A stretch of 64,000 nucleotides of DNA, taken from assembly GCA_963710175.1 (NCBI GenBank), contig CAVPZC010000001.1, positions 1 to 64,000 on the forward strand, given 5' to 3'. The notes beneath the pieces were generated by a model. That model was not told where the DNA came from. It saw nothing but the letters and a program-made list of their open reading frames with translations, and did no database searches. Below are positions 17,043 through 25,528 of this stretch, one piece after another. Numbering within the stretch: the first letter of the stretch is position 1; every line of letters starts with the position of its first letter. Made by a program: the position numbers and the translations under genes. Origin of the DNA: Phormidesmis sp963710175. Lineage in GTDB: Bacteria > Cyanobacteriota > Cyanobacteriia > Phormidesmidales > Phormidesmidaceae.

Positions 17043-17066
17043 GGCTAGCCCCGGGTAGAGCTAGCC
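17043..17066 (-). terminator. Possible terminator hairpin after the hetZ/patU-like pair
   Basis: Arms GGCTAGC and GCTAGCC pair perfectly around a 10-nt loop, about 72 bp past the stop of the gene ending at 17139. On the minus strand the hairpin is followed by TTATTTAT, a weak T-rich tail. The rest of the 16767-17138 gap holds repeat copy A and nothing else that I can support. Confidence 0.45.
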
Positions 17067-17138
17067 TCAGGTATTGATCGGTCGCATGGTAAAGACCGTA
17101 AACAGTAGATGTTTGAGACGCCGACTAGCGGCTGAACG

Positions 17139-18239
17139 CTATTGATCAGCTAGCTGAATAGTCAGGTTCAGAGGCGTATCTTCGCCCTGTAAAGAAACTT
17201 CTAGGACATAGGTTTTGCCCAGAGCCGGATTTGCCCAGACAATATCTAAGGCACCTGGGGCTGACCGCATCGCCCGCTTATCTATGTCGCCATCCCAAAG
17301 ACGCAGCTGGCCGCCATCTGGCAGCGTGGCCACTACCGTCAGCTGGCCGGCGGCGTAGGCCACACACAGTGTCAGCACGCCGCGAGCAGTCACCCAGTTT
17401 CTAGTCTGCTGGGGCTGATCGAGCGTGATAGCAAATGTGAGAGCGCCCAAAATCTCTTGGACAGCCAGCATGGAAAGCGCAATCTGCTGCTCCGGCAGCG
17501 CCGAGTCGTAGCCCCCTGCCACCTGAGTAAGCTCTTGGATAACCGCTGCTTGAGCAGAGCGATCTGAGCGATAGGCAGGCACCAGCACCAGATTGGCAAT
17601 GGGCTCTAGCAGGTCAGCTTGTTCTGGAAACAGATCTTCTACTGCTCGCACCAACCTTATACCTTGCTTCATGGGCGACCTAGCCATCGCCTGACACCGC
17701 TCAAACAGTGTATTCAGCAGCCTCTCTGGTAGCAGGCCAGGGACGCCCAGAGTGCCCATATGAGCGCTCCATAGCGGTGAAGACTCAACTGGTATACAGT
17801 CAGTCACCTCAGCAGGATATTCACTAATTTCCGATTCCCAAGGGAAAAGCGGCGGCTTATTTTCGTACTCCAAACGGAGACGTTGTTTTAACAAATATTG
17901 AAAACGTTCTTGCACAGCGTGGATTTCTCCGAAGTTAAACGACTGAGCCGTCTGAGAGAAAGCATCTCTCGAAGCTACCAAGGGCTTATGCCCCGGCGCC
18001 TCAGATAGCACTGCTCTAGAATATGTAGATGGCCAAGAGACTGCTCTCTCAGACCCAGGGCGAGCAGGCTTCACTGACGTTGCATCAGACCCGACCTCGA
18101 ATAGGCTTGCTTTTGGGACAAGTGTCTCTAGTTCAGCTTCTGATGTAGACCCATTTCCTGATGGTGGAGAAAATGTCGGGTCGCAATCTTGCAGAAGCCA
18201 CAAAAGCAAGTTCCGAATATTATCTGAGTCATTATTCAT
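17139..18239 (-). CDS. PatU-like protein downstream of hetZ
   Basis: A 366-residue soluble protein. The N-terminus starts MNNDSDNIRNLLLWLLQD, followed by a low-complexity Ser/Pro/Ala-rich region to about residue 100. A middle helical domain contains RLRLEYENKPPLFPWESE and a C-terminal domain is rich in beta strands and ends LNLTIQLADQ. It lies 51 bp downstream of hetZ on the same strand. In Anabaena a patU gene follows hetZ, and this protein has the size and layout I recall for PatU. The identification rests on position and overall resemblance, so an unrelated cyanobacterial family remains possible. Confidence 0.6.
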   Translation of the reverse strand: MNNDSDNIRNLLLWLLQDCDPTFSPPSGNGSTSEAELETLVPKASLFEVGSDATSVKPARPGSERAVSWPSTYSRAVLSEAPGHKPLVASRDAFSQTAQSFNFGEIHAVQERFQYLLKQRLRLEYENKPPLFPWESEISEYPAEVTDCIPVESSPLWSAHMGTLGVPGLLPERLLNTLFERCQAMARSPMKQGIRLVRAVEDLFPEQADLLEPIANLVLVPAYRSDRSAQAAVIQELTQVAGGYDSALPEQQIALSMLAVQEILGALTFAITLDQPQQTRNWVTARGVLTLCVAYAAGQLTVVATLPDGGQLRLWDGDIDKRAMRSAPGALDIVWANPALGKTYVLEVSLQGEDTPLNLTIQLADQ

Positions 18240-18290
18240 AGAGAGATGTCTCAGTCCGGATTAAATTCCCAGACTAATTATTTCCAATAG

Positions 18291-19505
18291 TCACAGATTC
18301 CGAATATCCCAGGCCTGCTCTAGTAGTTTAGACCATTGCTTTCGCAGCTGAGTAGCTGTGAGATCGAGCTGATTCGATATTTCCTGATCGCTCAGCCCCT
18401 GCTGTTTCAAATCAAGTATTTTTACCTGCGTCTGATTTATTTTTGTCTGAAAATACTCCCACTGCTGGGGTGTAAGGCCCAGATTCTTGCCTAATTCTGC
18501 CCCGAGCCACTCGTGAACTAGCTCCCAGTCGTGAGCAAACGAAAACTTCAGCAGGTGATACTTAAACCGCTGCTGTAGGTAGTCGCGCTCGCGCGAGGTA
18601 ATGTCCAAAATCGACTCAATCTCACTGGTCGGCAGGTCCATCAGCCGCAGGCTAAAGTAGTTGGCGCAATCCGACTGATCTTTTTCAGTGAGATAGTCCA
18701 TCAACTGCTCGACTACCCGCTCGCGAACTGTGCTCTCCGTATCGCTGATATCTTCAGTGATAGTCAGCTCCTCTCGTAGCCGCTGCAAAGGCAGCGATCG
18801 CGGCTGCTGCTCTGAATCTCCGCCTTCAATCGCCTGCTGAATATCAATCAGCGTCTCTGGCGGTTGCTGTTTAGAAAAGGTCTGAGTGCGCAGGATGATC
18901 AGCTGCTGGCTGCGGCCCCGAGAGAGCGGAATGCGTCTTTTGGCATAGCGCTCAGTGAAAGCCATGTACTCTGCTAGCTCTAGCGAAGAGCGAGGCCGGT
19001 AGTCTGGGGCAACCTCATTTTCACGGCGCATAGCGTTGATGCTCTCGCCGTAAAAATTTTGCAAAAAGTCTTCGATCAAGGCAACCCGCGCCTGATAGCT
19101 AGACTGCACTTGGGGCGGTGTCATATAGCGGTAGACAATGGCACTAAGGCTGCTGTGTAGCTCCAGACGGCCTTTTGTAGACCCTAACTTGATGTAGCGC
19201 AGGCACTGGTTGAGCCGGTGGTTGGCCAGGTCGTTGGCCCAGCCTTCAACATCGCCAGAGTCTTGAATGCGCTGGCTCTCGCTACAGATGCGCAGAACTT
19301 CCTGGACAATGCGATTGGCCACCTCGCGGCAGTTCCGCGCTGAGGCGGGTGTGGCCTGCCTAAGGGTTTTAAACAGTCGTTCAAAAAGCGTTTCCACAGC
19401 TGGTGATAATTTTCCCTGATGGTTGAACCTTTGGTAGAAGAAAGTCCTGCCTGCTGGTTTGCTGAGCCAGTAGCCCTTTGGTCGGCTAATGATGCAGTCC
19501 GCCAA
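18291..19505 (-). CDS. hetZ: HetZ-family protein
   Basis: A 404-residue soluble protein matching the HetZ family, a DNA-binding regulator needed early in heterocyst differentiation in Anabaena. Conserved-looking stretches are RLELHSSLSAIVYRYMTPPQ, SLELAEYMAFTERYAKRR and DYLQQRFKYHLLKF. The C-terminal part has a helix-turn-helix look: LKQQGLSDQEISNQLDLTATQ followed by LRKQWSKLLEQAWDIRN. HetZ also occurs in cyanobacteria that do not form heterocysts, where its role is unclear. No hetR or hetP is in the window. Start codon is at 19505, 301 bp from a divergent gene. Confidence 0.78.
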   Translation of the reverse strand: MADCIISRPKGYWLSKPAGRTFFYQRFNHQGKLSPAVETLFERLFKTLRQATPASARNCREVANRIVQEVLRICSESQRIQDSGDVEGWANDLANHRLNQCLRYIKLGSTKGRLELHSSLSAIVYRYMTPPQVQSSYQARVALIEDFLQNFYGESINAMRRENEVAPDYRPRSSLELAEYMAFTERYAKRRIPLSRGRSQQLIILRTQTFSKQQPPETLIDIQQAIEGGDSEQQPRSLPLQRLREELTITEDISDTESTVRERVVEQLMDYLTEKDQSDCANYFSLRLMDLPTSEIESILDITSRERDYLQQRFKYHLLKFSFAHDWELVHEWLGAELGKNLGLTPQQWEYFQTKINQTQVKILDLKQQGLSDQEISNQLDLTATQLRKQWSKLLEQAWDIRNL

Positions 19506-19665
19506 GTCTTCTAATCCGACGCCTTAAGACAGCAGCAATCTGGTAATAGAAAGTTCTAAGTAGATAGTCTTGGGCAGTCAGGAGGTAGGCACCAGATACG
19601 AGAATAGACAAATAAGCTTCGGTCACGGACAATCTGACGCGATATTCACAGAAGTATTAAAATGG

Positions 19666-19691
19666 GTAGGTACAATCCTTGTACTTCCTAC
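19666..19691. promoter_or_regulatory. Palindromic operator-like site between hetZ and the divergent gene
   Basis: The core GTACAATCCTTGTAC at 19670-19684 has perfect 6-bp arms, and outer GTAG and CTAC extend the symmetry. It reads GTA-N9-TAC, one base longer than the canonical NtcA spacing, so NtcA binding is only a possibility. It sits in the 301-bp gap at 19506-19806, which otherwise shows no gene. Confidence 0.4.
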
Positions 19692-19806
19692 AATTTGCTG
19701 TTCTAAACATTTTTTCAGGCAGGCTTATGAGGGCGAGCGTATAGTCAGTTGCTTCACCGACCCGCTCAGCTCAGTTTGGTTAGTTCAGCTTTAGCTTAGT
19801 TACTCT

Positions 19807-20274
19807 ATGGATATTGACCAGCAGCTTCAGGCCCTGATTGAGGGTGCCCCCCCTGAGGCAGATCTCAAGCAGGCGATTGAAACCGTGTCGCCGGTAATCC
19901 GGGCGATCGCCCAGCAGCTACAGCATTCGGAATATTACATTTTGCAGTCAGTCAGTCAGCAGTGGCTACAGGCTACCATTGCTCGCAAAGACAATCCGAC
20001 CGAGCCAAAGCGAGTGATCTATGCCTACCCGTCTTTGGCCGCCGCTGCTGGTGATCAGCTAGCGACCAGTAGCCCAGGCATTATGGCTTTGCCGGTGCCC
20101 ACCGCCCGGCTGCTATTTCAGCTGCCCTCTATCGAGCCGGTAGACAGCCTAATTTTCCTGGAGAACGACGCCAGCGACCAGGCCATAGAGGTTCGCCGCG
20201 CCGATCTCAAAGTCCTATTTCAAAGCCAGCTAACGCAGCAGATGAGACAGCAGGTTCCTCCCAATATTGCCTAG
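19807..20274 (+). CDS. Conserved hypothetical protein, cyanobacterial type
   Basis: A 155-residue soluble, acidic protein with no domain that I recognise. The N-terminal half is helical (LQALIEGAPPEADLKQAI ... VIRAIAQQLQ) and the C-terminal half has alternating hydrophobic strands such as RLLFQLPSIEPVDSLIFL. Reading frame, codon use and ATG start look genuine. It is divergent from hetZ and convergent with the Hlip gene, so it appears to be transcribed alone. Confidence 0.68.
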   Translation: MDIDQQLQALIEGAPPEADLKQAIETVSPVIRAIAQQLQHSEYYILQSVSQQWLQATIARKDNPTEPKRVIYAYPSLAAAAGDQLATSSPGIMALPVPTARLLFQLPSIEPVDSLIFLENDASDQAIEVRRADLKVLFQSQLTQQMRQQVPPNIA

Positions 20275-20288
20275 GTGCGCATAGCAAA

Positions 20289-20318
20289 ATTTTCCGCTTG
20301 AAAAAACAAACGGAAAAT
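20289..20318. terminator. Hairpin between convergent genes, possible terminator
   Basis: Arms ATTTTCCG and CGGAAAAT pair perfectly around a 14-nt A-rich loop. It lies 14 bp after the stop at 20274 and 37 bp from the Hlip stop, so it may end transcription from both sides. The stem is AT-rich at its base and no clear T-run follows. Confidence 0.42.
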
Positions 20319-20355
20319 CAATACAGTCATTGATTGGAACCAGGCTCAGTCCTAG

Positions 20356-20571
20356 CTAAAGGACATGGGTAGAAAGCAGCTCAAAAGCCAGGGCAACAAT
20401 GAAACCAACCATTGCTAATCGACCATTCCATAGTTCGGCGTAGGGGGTGAAGCCGAGGCGAGGCTCAGGCCGATAGTAGCGAGTGGGGCTAATCCCTAGG
20501 GTCTTGTTCTCCAGAGCGGTAGTAGCAGCAGCACTAGAGTCTGATGAGACAGTCTGCGTTTGGTTTTCCAT
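20356..20571 (-). CDS. High-light-inducible protein (Hlip/Scp, one-helix chlorophyll-binding)
   Basis: A small thylakoid protein of about 71 residues that binds chlorophyll and carotenoid and protects photosystem II assembly and repair under stress. The single transmembrane helix carries the chlorophyll-binding signature AELWNGRLAMVGFIVAL. The soluble N-terminus includes RYYRPEPRLGFTPYAE. A putative -10 box at 20606-20611 would start transcription near 20599, which leaves only about 4 nt before the ATG at 20595. The ATG at 20571 (MENQTQT) is therefore the likelier start. Confidence 0.9.
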   Translation of the reverse strand: MENQTQTVSSDSSAAATTALENKTLGISPTRYYRPEPRLGFTPYAELWNGRLAMVGFIVALAFELLSTHVL

Positions 20572-20605
20572 GACAAGCGCTTCTTTTCGTAACATAACTA
20601 AATAA

Positions 20606-20633
20606 AGTATAAGCGATGTCGCCCAGATTGGCA
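20606..20633 (-). promoter_or_regulatory. Putative promoter of the Hlip gene
   Basis: On the minus strand TATACT at 20606-20611 is a good -10 box. TGCCAA at 20628-20633, 16 bp upstream, is a weak -35. The predicted transcript start fits the ATG at 20571 with a leader of about 28 nt. Confidence 0.45.
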
Positions 20634-20636
20634 GTG

Positions 20637-20664
20637 CGAATTAGCTCGACGGGTAGCTAATTCG
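20637..20664. repeat. Perfect 10-bp palindrome upstream of the Hlip promoter
   Basis: Arms CGAATTAGCT and AGCTAATTCG pair perfectly around 8 nt. The site lies between the end of minE and the Hlip -35 region. It could be an operator for the Hlip gene or a 3' hairpin of the min transcript; no T-run follows on the minus strand. Confidence 0.45.
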
Positions 20665-20753
20665 TATGACTGAAAACGAATTTGTACAGACACAGCAATG
20701 AACCAGTAGCAGACTACTATTTTTGGGACTTTCCTACCGTTTTATCCCACCGT

Positions 20754-21374
20754 TCAGACAGAAGCATCGGGAATAGACATATCTGGCACTTCTGGCGTGG
20801 GCGCTTGATCTTCCGTGTCCTCTTTATCCTCTAGCGTATCTACATACCCCAGATCTTCTGCTTGGTCCAAAACGCTATCAGCATCAGCAGCGCGATCTTC
20901 AGCCAGCTCAGAGTCACCTGCTTGATCTGACCTGTCTATATCTAAGGGGAGCTGCTCGTCGGACTGACCTTCCTCAGGCTGATTAAGTGTGCCTGCTGCT
21001 TCGTCCTCGTCTAGAGATAAAATGTCTGACTGAGCAGCCAGCTCAATTTTGGCGGCTTCTTCTTCAGGCATGATTGGCTGATCGGGGCCGGTGCCGAGCG
21101 GTCGAATGCGTCGAATTGGCAGGTTGGCCGTCAGCGCAGTTACCCGGTCATTAGTAGCCAGGTAAAATTCTAGAGCATCAAAGTCAACTTCTACATAGCG
21201 AGAAACTACGGCAATGATCTCTTGGCGCATCATCTCCAGCGTCTGTGGATCGAGGGCCAAGCGGTCATGGGCCAAAACGATCTTAAGCCGACGTTTCACG
21301 TCATCGCGGCTGTGAATATCTTCACTTGGGCCAAAGAGTCGTTCGATCAGGTCGCCAATGATAGGAATGCTCAT
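20754..21374 (-). CDS. minE: Cell division topological specificity factor MinE with acidic C-terminal extension
   Basis: MinE drives MinD off the membrane and restricts FtsZ rings to mid-cell. The first 95 residues are a standard MinE: the membrane-targeting and MinD-binding part (RDDVKRRLKIVLAHDRLALD) and the dimerisation part (IIAVVSRYVEVDFDALEF). Roughly 110 further residues are rich in Asp, Glu, Ala and Gln with no predicted fold. The usual MinE is about 90-100 residues, so the protein is double length. The gene is last in minC-minD-minE, 77 bp after minD. Confidence 0.93.
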   Translation of the reverse strand: MSIPIIGDLIERLFGPSEDIHSRDDVKRRLKIVLAHDRLALDPQTLEMMRQEIIAVVSRYVEVDFDALEFYLATNDRVTALTANLPIRRIRPLGTGPDQPIMPEEEAAKIELAAQSDILSLDEDEAAGTLNQPEEGQSDEQLPLDIDRSDQAGDSELAEDRAADADSVLDQAEDLGYVDTLEDKEDTEDQAPTPEVPDMSIPDASV

Positions 21375-21451
21375 AGGGGTTAGTCACCGTGATGTCGCTG
21401 CGTTAAAGTTGATCGCCAATTTTAAGATAGGGTCGGTAAGTTGTCAGGCGC

Positions 21452-22249
21452 TCACGTTCCAAACAGCCGCTTAAATCGAGTAAAGAAGTTTTCCTGCGGT
21501 AGGCTCAAATCCATCAGCGGTACCTTTTCGCCCTGCAATCGCTGCGACACATTGGTGAAGGCGATCCCCGCTTGAGATAGGTGCTCTTCTAAGACTAAGG
21601 GCTCTCCTTTATTGGTTGAGACTATCACCTGCTCGTCATCTGGGATCACGCCCAGCAGAGGAATTGATAAAATACCTTGAACATCCTTTACTGACATCAT
21701 TTGCTCGGCTGCGACCATAGCGGGCCTAAGGCGATTGATGACTAACCGAACGGCTTTGATATCATTGGCCTCCAGCAGGCCGATGACTCGGTCAGCATCG
21801 CGAACTGCCGAAATTTCGGGCGTGGTGACGATGATGGCTTCGCGAGCGGCGGCAATCGAGTTGCGAAACCCCATCTCAATGCCAGCAGGGCTATCTATTA
21901 AAACAAAGTTATAGACCTTGGTGAGGGCTTTGATCAGCCGTTTCATCTGCTCGGGTTTGATTGATTCTTTAGAGCGATTTTGAGCAGCTGGCAGCAGTGC
22001 TAGGTTGGGCTGTCTTTTGTCTTTTACCAGGGCTTGGTCTAAGCGGCATTCACCCGCTAAGACATCTAAAGCGGTATAGACGATGCGGTTTTCCAGTCCT
22101 AGCAGCAGGTCCAGGTTGCGCAAGCCAAAGTCAGCATCGACAACAGCAACCCGCTGTCCGGCTTTGGCTAGAGCCATCCCTAAATTTGCTGTACAGGTTG
22201 TTTTACCAACGCCTCCTTTACCGGAGGTCATGACAATAATGCGGCTCAT
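21452..22249 (-). CDS. minD: Septum site-determining ATPase MinD
   Basis: A deviant Walker ATPase that binds the membrane in its ATP form and recruits MinC. The P-loop is SGKGGVGKTTCTANLG, Walker motifs continue with VVDADFGLRNLDLLLG, and FVLIDSPAGIEMGF is the switch II region. The C-terminus is an amphipathic membrane-targeting helix, NFFTRFKRLFGT. At 265 residues the length is standard. Its start overlaps the minC stop by 4 bp, implying coupled translation. Confidence 0.97.
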   Translation of the reverse strand: MSRIIVMTSGKGGVGKTTCTANLGMALAKAGQRVAVVDADFGLRNLDLLLGLENRIVYTALDVLAGECRLDQALVKDKRQPNLALLPAAQNRSKESIKPEQMKRLIKALTKVYNFVLIDSPAGIEMGFRNSIAAAREAIIVTTPEISAVRDADRVIGLLEANDIKAVRLVINRLRPAMVAAEQMMSVKDVQGILSIPLLGVIPDDEQVIVSTNKGEPLVLEEHLSQAGIAFTNVSQRLQGEKVPLMDLSLPQENFFTRFKRLFGT

Positions 22250-23115
22250 GTGGTTTCTTGGGTAGTCAGGTCGACTGGTTCAAACTCGGATGCGATGGCA
22301 ATCCGAATGCCATCGGAGCCAATATAGGCTACCTCAGGTTGGTACTGCACAGGGGGATCCTCGGGCGATCGCGCTACTTGATCGGCAATTCGCAGCTGAG
22401 TGGGCTGCATGTGTAAAGCCATAATACGGCACGCTCTGTTGCCGTCGGCCCCGGCATGGACTACCCCCCGCAGGCGGCCCCACACAAAGATGTCGCCTTC
22501 GGCCACAATTGAACTGCCGGGGTTAGCATCGCCCAGCACAATCACGGTACCCCGATGGCGAACTTCTACGCCTGAGCGCAGCGTGATCTGCAAATAAAGG
22601 GGTTCATCCATCGCTTGCTGGGAGGCTTCTTGCCCTTGCCCTAGATAGCCCAGGGTGGTCTGCTGTTCTACCGAATAGCCAGCGGTGGCAGCCGCTACCG
22701 CCGTTTGGCGGCGGCTGGTATAGATTCTTTTAAGCGGCAGCTGGGCCTCGCTGAGCAGGGTGTCTATCTCCTGCACCTGCTGGCTGTCTAGCAGGCGATC
22801 GCGCCCGATCAGATGAACCGGCGTATGGGGCTGAAAAAACCGTTCCCCGCCGCTAATCCGCCGCTTTAGCTGCTGCCGGAGTTCCTCCCAGTAAACTGGA
22901 TTGCGACTTTTTTCGGGGGCAGGCGGCAGCAGCAGCATGAGACGGCCTCGCTCACTTTTAAACTGAACCTGCAAATTTGGATTGCTCTCTGGCTTAGTCT
23001 GAACAGCATCGGACTCTCCAGAAGACGATTCAGGCTCGATCTCCAAAATAAAGTTATTAAAGTCAGCCCCTTCAGCGGCCTGACTACTTTGCGACGAAGA
23101 AGAATCTGAAACCAT
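22246..23115 (-). CDS. minC: Septum site-determining protein MinC
   Basis: MinC inhibits FtsZ assembly away from mid-cell. The first 50 residues are Ser/Glu-rich. The FtsZ-inhibiting N-domain follows (RGRLMLLLPP, then WEELRQQLKRRI). The C-terminal right-handed beta-helix has VEVRHRGTVIVLGDANPGSS, GDIFVWGRLRGVVHAGADGN and a final strand that recruits MinD. Length is 289 residues. It heads the min operon, and about 820 bp of gene-free sequence lie upstream. Confidence 0.95.
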   Translation of the reverse strand: MVSDSSSSQSSQAAEGADFNNFILEIEPESSSGESDAVQTKPESNPNLQVQFKSERGRLMLLLPPAPEKSRNPVYWEELRQQLKRRISGGERFFQPHTPVHLIGRDRLLDSQQVQEIDTLLSEAQLPLKRIYTSRRQTAVAAATAGYSVEQQTTLGYLGQGQEASQQAMDEPLYLQITLRSGVEVRHRGTVIVLGDANPGSSIVAEGDIFVWGRLRGVVHAGADGNRACRIMALHMQPTQLRIADQVARSPEDPPVQYQPEVAYIGSDGIRIAIASEFEPVDLTTQETT

Positions 23116-23939
23116 TTGCTGACACCCTTAAAGCCGAACGTCCTAATCCTAAAGCTAATAGACCTGAGAGCCTGCCTGAAAGTTAAGGTGACTTGCAGAA
23201 AGCTGGAACCTTTTGTCTAAAGCTTAAGAAACCAGCTGACTGCAAGCTGCCAAACACCGCTGACTCCTTCAGAAACAAGTGCTTCGCTCCAATACTCTTT
23301 AAAGTATCCTCTAAAGCTATTTGAAGTTAATAGAGCATGCTATAAGTCCTGGCTATCTTAAAACACTATTGCTTTATGGAGAATAGTGCATGGCTGAACG
23401 CAACAGGTTTATCAATATCTGTTGATACGTTTAACTTAACTAAATATACAGAGCCTTTTCGGCGCTGATCGTGAGAAAAAATACCGCCCGGCTATCCAAT
23501 TAGGCAGGAACCTATCAGAAATAGCTAGAGATAGCCAGTATGCTGAGCATCAGGCTGAATAGAGTGGCTGTTTGGAGCTGACTACTTAAACGAAGTATGT
23601 ACTTATTAATACCCAGCTGTAGAAGAAGCGAGCTGGACTGCTGGCGTCAGCATAGACAAAACACTGTGAAAGTACTGAGTGGAAGTACCGAAATCTGTCA
23701 AAAAATCATAGGACTCATTTTGTTTGAAGAAAAAATAAATTCAATTCAGAATTCGGCAAAGCTGTCTTACCGTGTAAGGTGCACGAATACTCAATCACTG
23801 TGCGCCTCTCACTTATAAGCTTCCTCAAGTAATCGGCTTAGCTGACTGGGTTTTGGTTACTTAGGTCACCCTCACAGACCTAAAACTTCAAACTGGATGA
23901 ACTTCACAACTCTCTCACCCACCAAGGTGTTATTGAACA
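23116..23939. other. Long intergenic region between minC and the PstS-like gene
   Basis: About 820 bp with stop codons in all frames apart from a doubtful 73-codon frame at 23597-23818 that has no ribosome-binding site or recognisable content. It must hold the divergent promoters of minC and the PstS-like gene. A weak TTTAACTTAACT at 23430-23441 resembles part of a Pho box but lacks proper repeats. I see no RNA gene. Confidence 0.5.
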
Positions 23940-25496
23940 ATGGTTAGTCGAAAAACGGTCTCAGCGCTGACAATCGCAGCCTTTCTCGCTAGCGCTTCTC
24001 CTCAGTCAGTCGCCGCTTTGATGGCACCTGCGATCGCTCAAACGACCCCCACCTTCCCCGTCCCTGACTCGGTGCCCGCAGGCACGGCCATTCGCGTCAG
24101 CAGTGGCTCTGAAAATATGAACGCTATCAGCGAAGCCCTACGTCAAGGATTTGAAGCGGAATACTCAGGTAGCCAGATTGCCATCACCCGCAAAAGTGCC
24201 GGCGCCGCTATTCAAGATGTGCTCAACGACAACGCCGATTTAGCAGCTATTAGCCGACCCCTGACAGACGAGGAAAAAGCAAAGGGCCTATTTGCCGTTC
24301 CAGTGCAGCGAGAAAAGATTGCGGTCGTCGTCGGTAAAGACAACCCTTTTTCAGGTGGTTTGACCGGCAGTCAGTTTGCTCAGATCTTTAGAGGCGACAT
24401 TACAGACTGGTCAGGTGTTGGCGGAGCAGCCGGACCGATTCGGATGATTGATCGTCCGGCCAGTAGCGAAACTCGTCAGTCTTTGCAAGCTTATCCGGTT
24501 TTTAAGACAGCTGCCTTTGAGACGGGCGCTAATGCTATTCAGCTCAGTGAAGATGAAGATTCAACCGTAGGCCTGGTTGAAGCGCTAGGGACAGAGGGTA
24601 TTGGCTACGCGCTGGTTGGCCAGCTAGCTGGCCAACCAAACCTCAAAGCCCTAGAACTACACAAGACCTTGCCTAGCGATCCGAACTATCCCTTCTCTCA
24701 GCCTTACTCCTTTGTCTACGCGGGGGGCACTTCACCTGCGATGGCAGCTTTTCTTGGCTATGCCACCGGTAGTCCTGGTCAAGCAGCGCTCAGTAATGCG
24801 GGGGTCACCACTCCTCGACTGAATTCAGCCGAGGGAGACAGCGCTACGACAGCAGCAGCTGGTACAGCCGCAGGCACAGATGGCAGTACTCCTGAAGCCG
24901 GCAGCGGCGATGCGGCTAGCGGCGATGGCGGTAACGCGGACGATGTAACCAGCACTGATGCAGAAGGGGTCGCCGCTGAGAATGAGCGCCATCAAAACGA
25001 TTGGCGCAACAGCTGGCGTGACGGTTGGTGGTGGTTACTACTGCTATTACCTTTGGCAGGCCTAGGGTTACTGATTTGGGCAGCGAGCAAACGAGGGCGT
25101 GAAGAGAAGGCCATTGATGCCGCTGATAGCGATATCGCTAACGCCAATATCGCTACAGTCGATCCTAATGTTGATACAAACGACGATGAAATCCGCAGCT
25201 CTAGCAGCGGCAACTTAACCCATGAAGTTAGTGGGGCTCCTGTTCATACATATGGGGAACCAAGCCGCGCCCCTGACGATACCAGTGCCGATTATGAAAG
25301 AAATGATAGCGATCGCACTTCTATCTCGATCAACACTCAATCCAATATTGAGACCCTCAAATCAGACAGCGCTAGCCTCCCTGAAGAATCAGAATCTGAG
25401 AGCTGGCTAGATCGGGCTAAGCAGCGAATTAATGAGGCCGCTGAGCAGGTTGAAGACAGAGCTGCTAATGCTAAGGACGACCTCACTCAAAAATAG
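23940..25496 (+). CDS. Membrane-anchored PstS-like substrate-binding protein with long C-terminal tail
   Basis: A 518-residue protein. The N-terminus is a cleavable signal ending near AIAQ (residue 34). Residues 50-290 form a PBP-like domain of the phosphate-binding type with GTAIRVSSGSENM, the segment AAISRPLTDEEKAKG and FAQIFRGDITDWSG. A linker rich in Ala, Gly, Ser and Asp spans about 295-350. The tryptophan-rich NDWRNSWRDGWWW leads into one membrane helix at 363-382, and an acidic 135-residue tail ends in an amphipathic helix (SWLDRAKQRINEAAEQVEDR). This is not a standard PstS: it has an added membrane anchor and no adjacent pst genes. Ligand and role are unknown. Confidence 0.82.
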   Translation: MVSRKTVSALTIAAFLASASPQSVAALMAPAIAQTTPTFPVPDSVPAGTAIRVSSGSENMNAISEALRQGFEAEYSGSQIAITRKSAGAAIQDVLNDNADLAAISRPLTDEEKAKGLFAVPVQREKIAVVVGKDNPFSGGLTGSQFAQIFRGDITDWSGVGGAAGPIRMIDRPASSETRQSLQAYPVFKTAAFETGANAIQLSEDEDSTVGLVEALGTEGIGYALVGQLAGQPNLKALELHKTLPSDPNYPFSQPYSFVYAGGTSPAMAAFLGYATGSPGQAALSNAGVTTPRLNSAEGDSATTAAAGTAAGTDGSTPEAGSGDAASGDGGNADDVTSTDAEGVAAENERHQNDWRNSWRDGWWWLLLLLPLAGLGLLIWAASKRGREEKAIDAADSDIANANIATVDPNVDTNDDEIRSSSSGNLTHEVSGAPVHTYGEPSRAPDDTSADYERNDSDRTSISINTQSNIETLKSDSASLPEESESESWLDRAKQRINEAAEQVEDRAANAKDDLTQK

Positions 25497-25528
25497 TCTA
25501 AAGAGTCCTTGATATAAGTACGGGCGCT

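Noticed and set aside
23430..23441. Pho-box-like TTTAACTTAACT upstream of the PstS-like gene
   Set aside because: Only one imperfect unit, about 500 bp from the start codon, without the required direct repeats.
23597..23818. 73-codon frame in the minC upstream region
   Set aside because: Cys/Ser-rich random-looking product, no ribosome-binding site, in a long regulatory gap.
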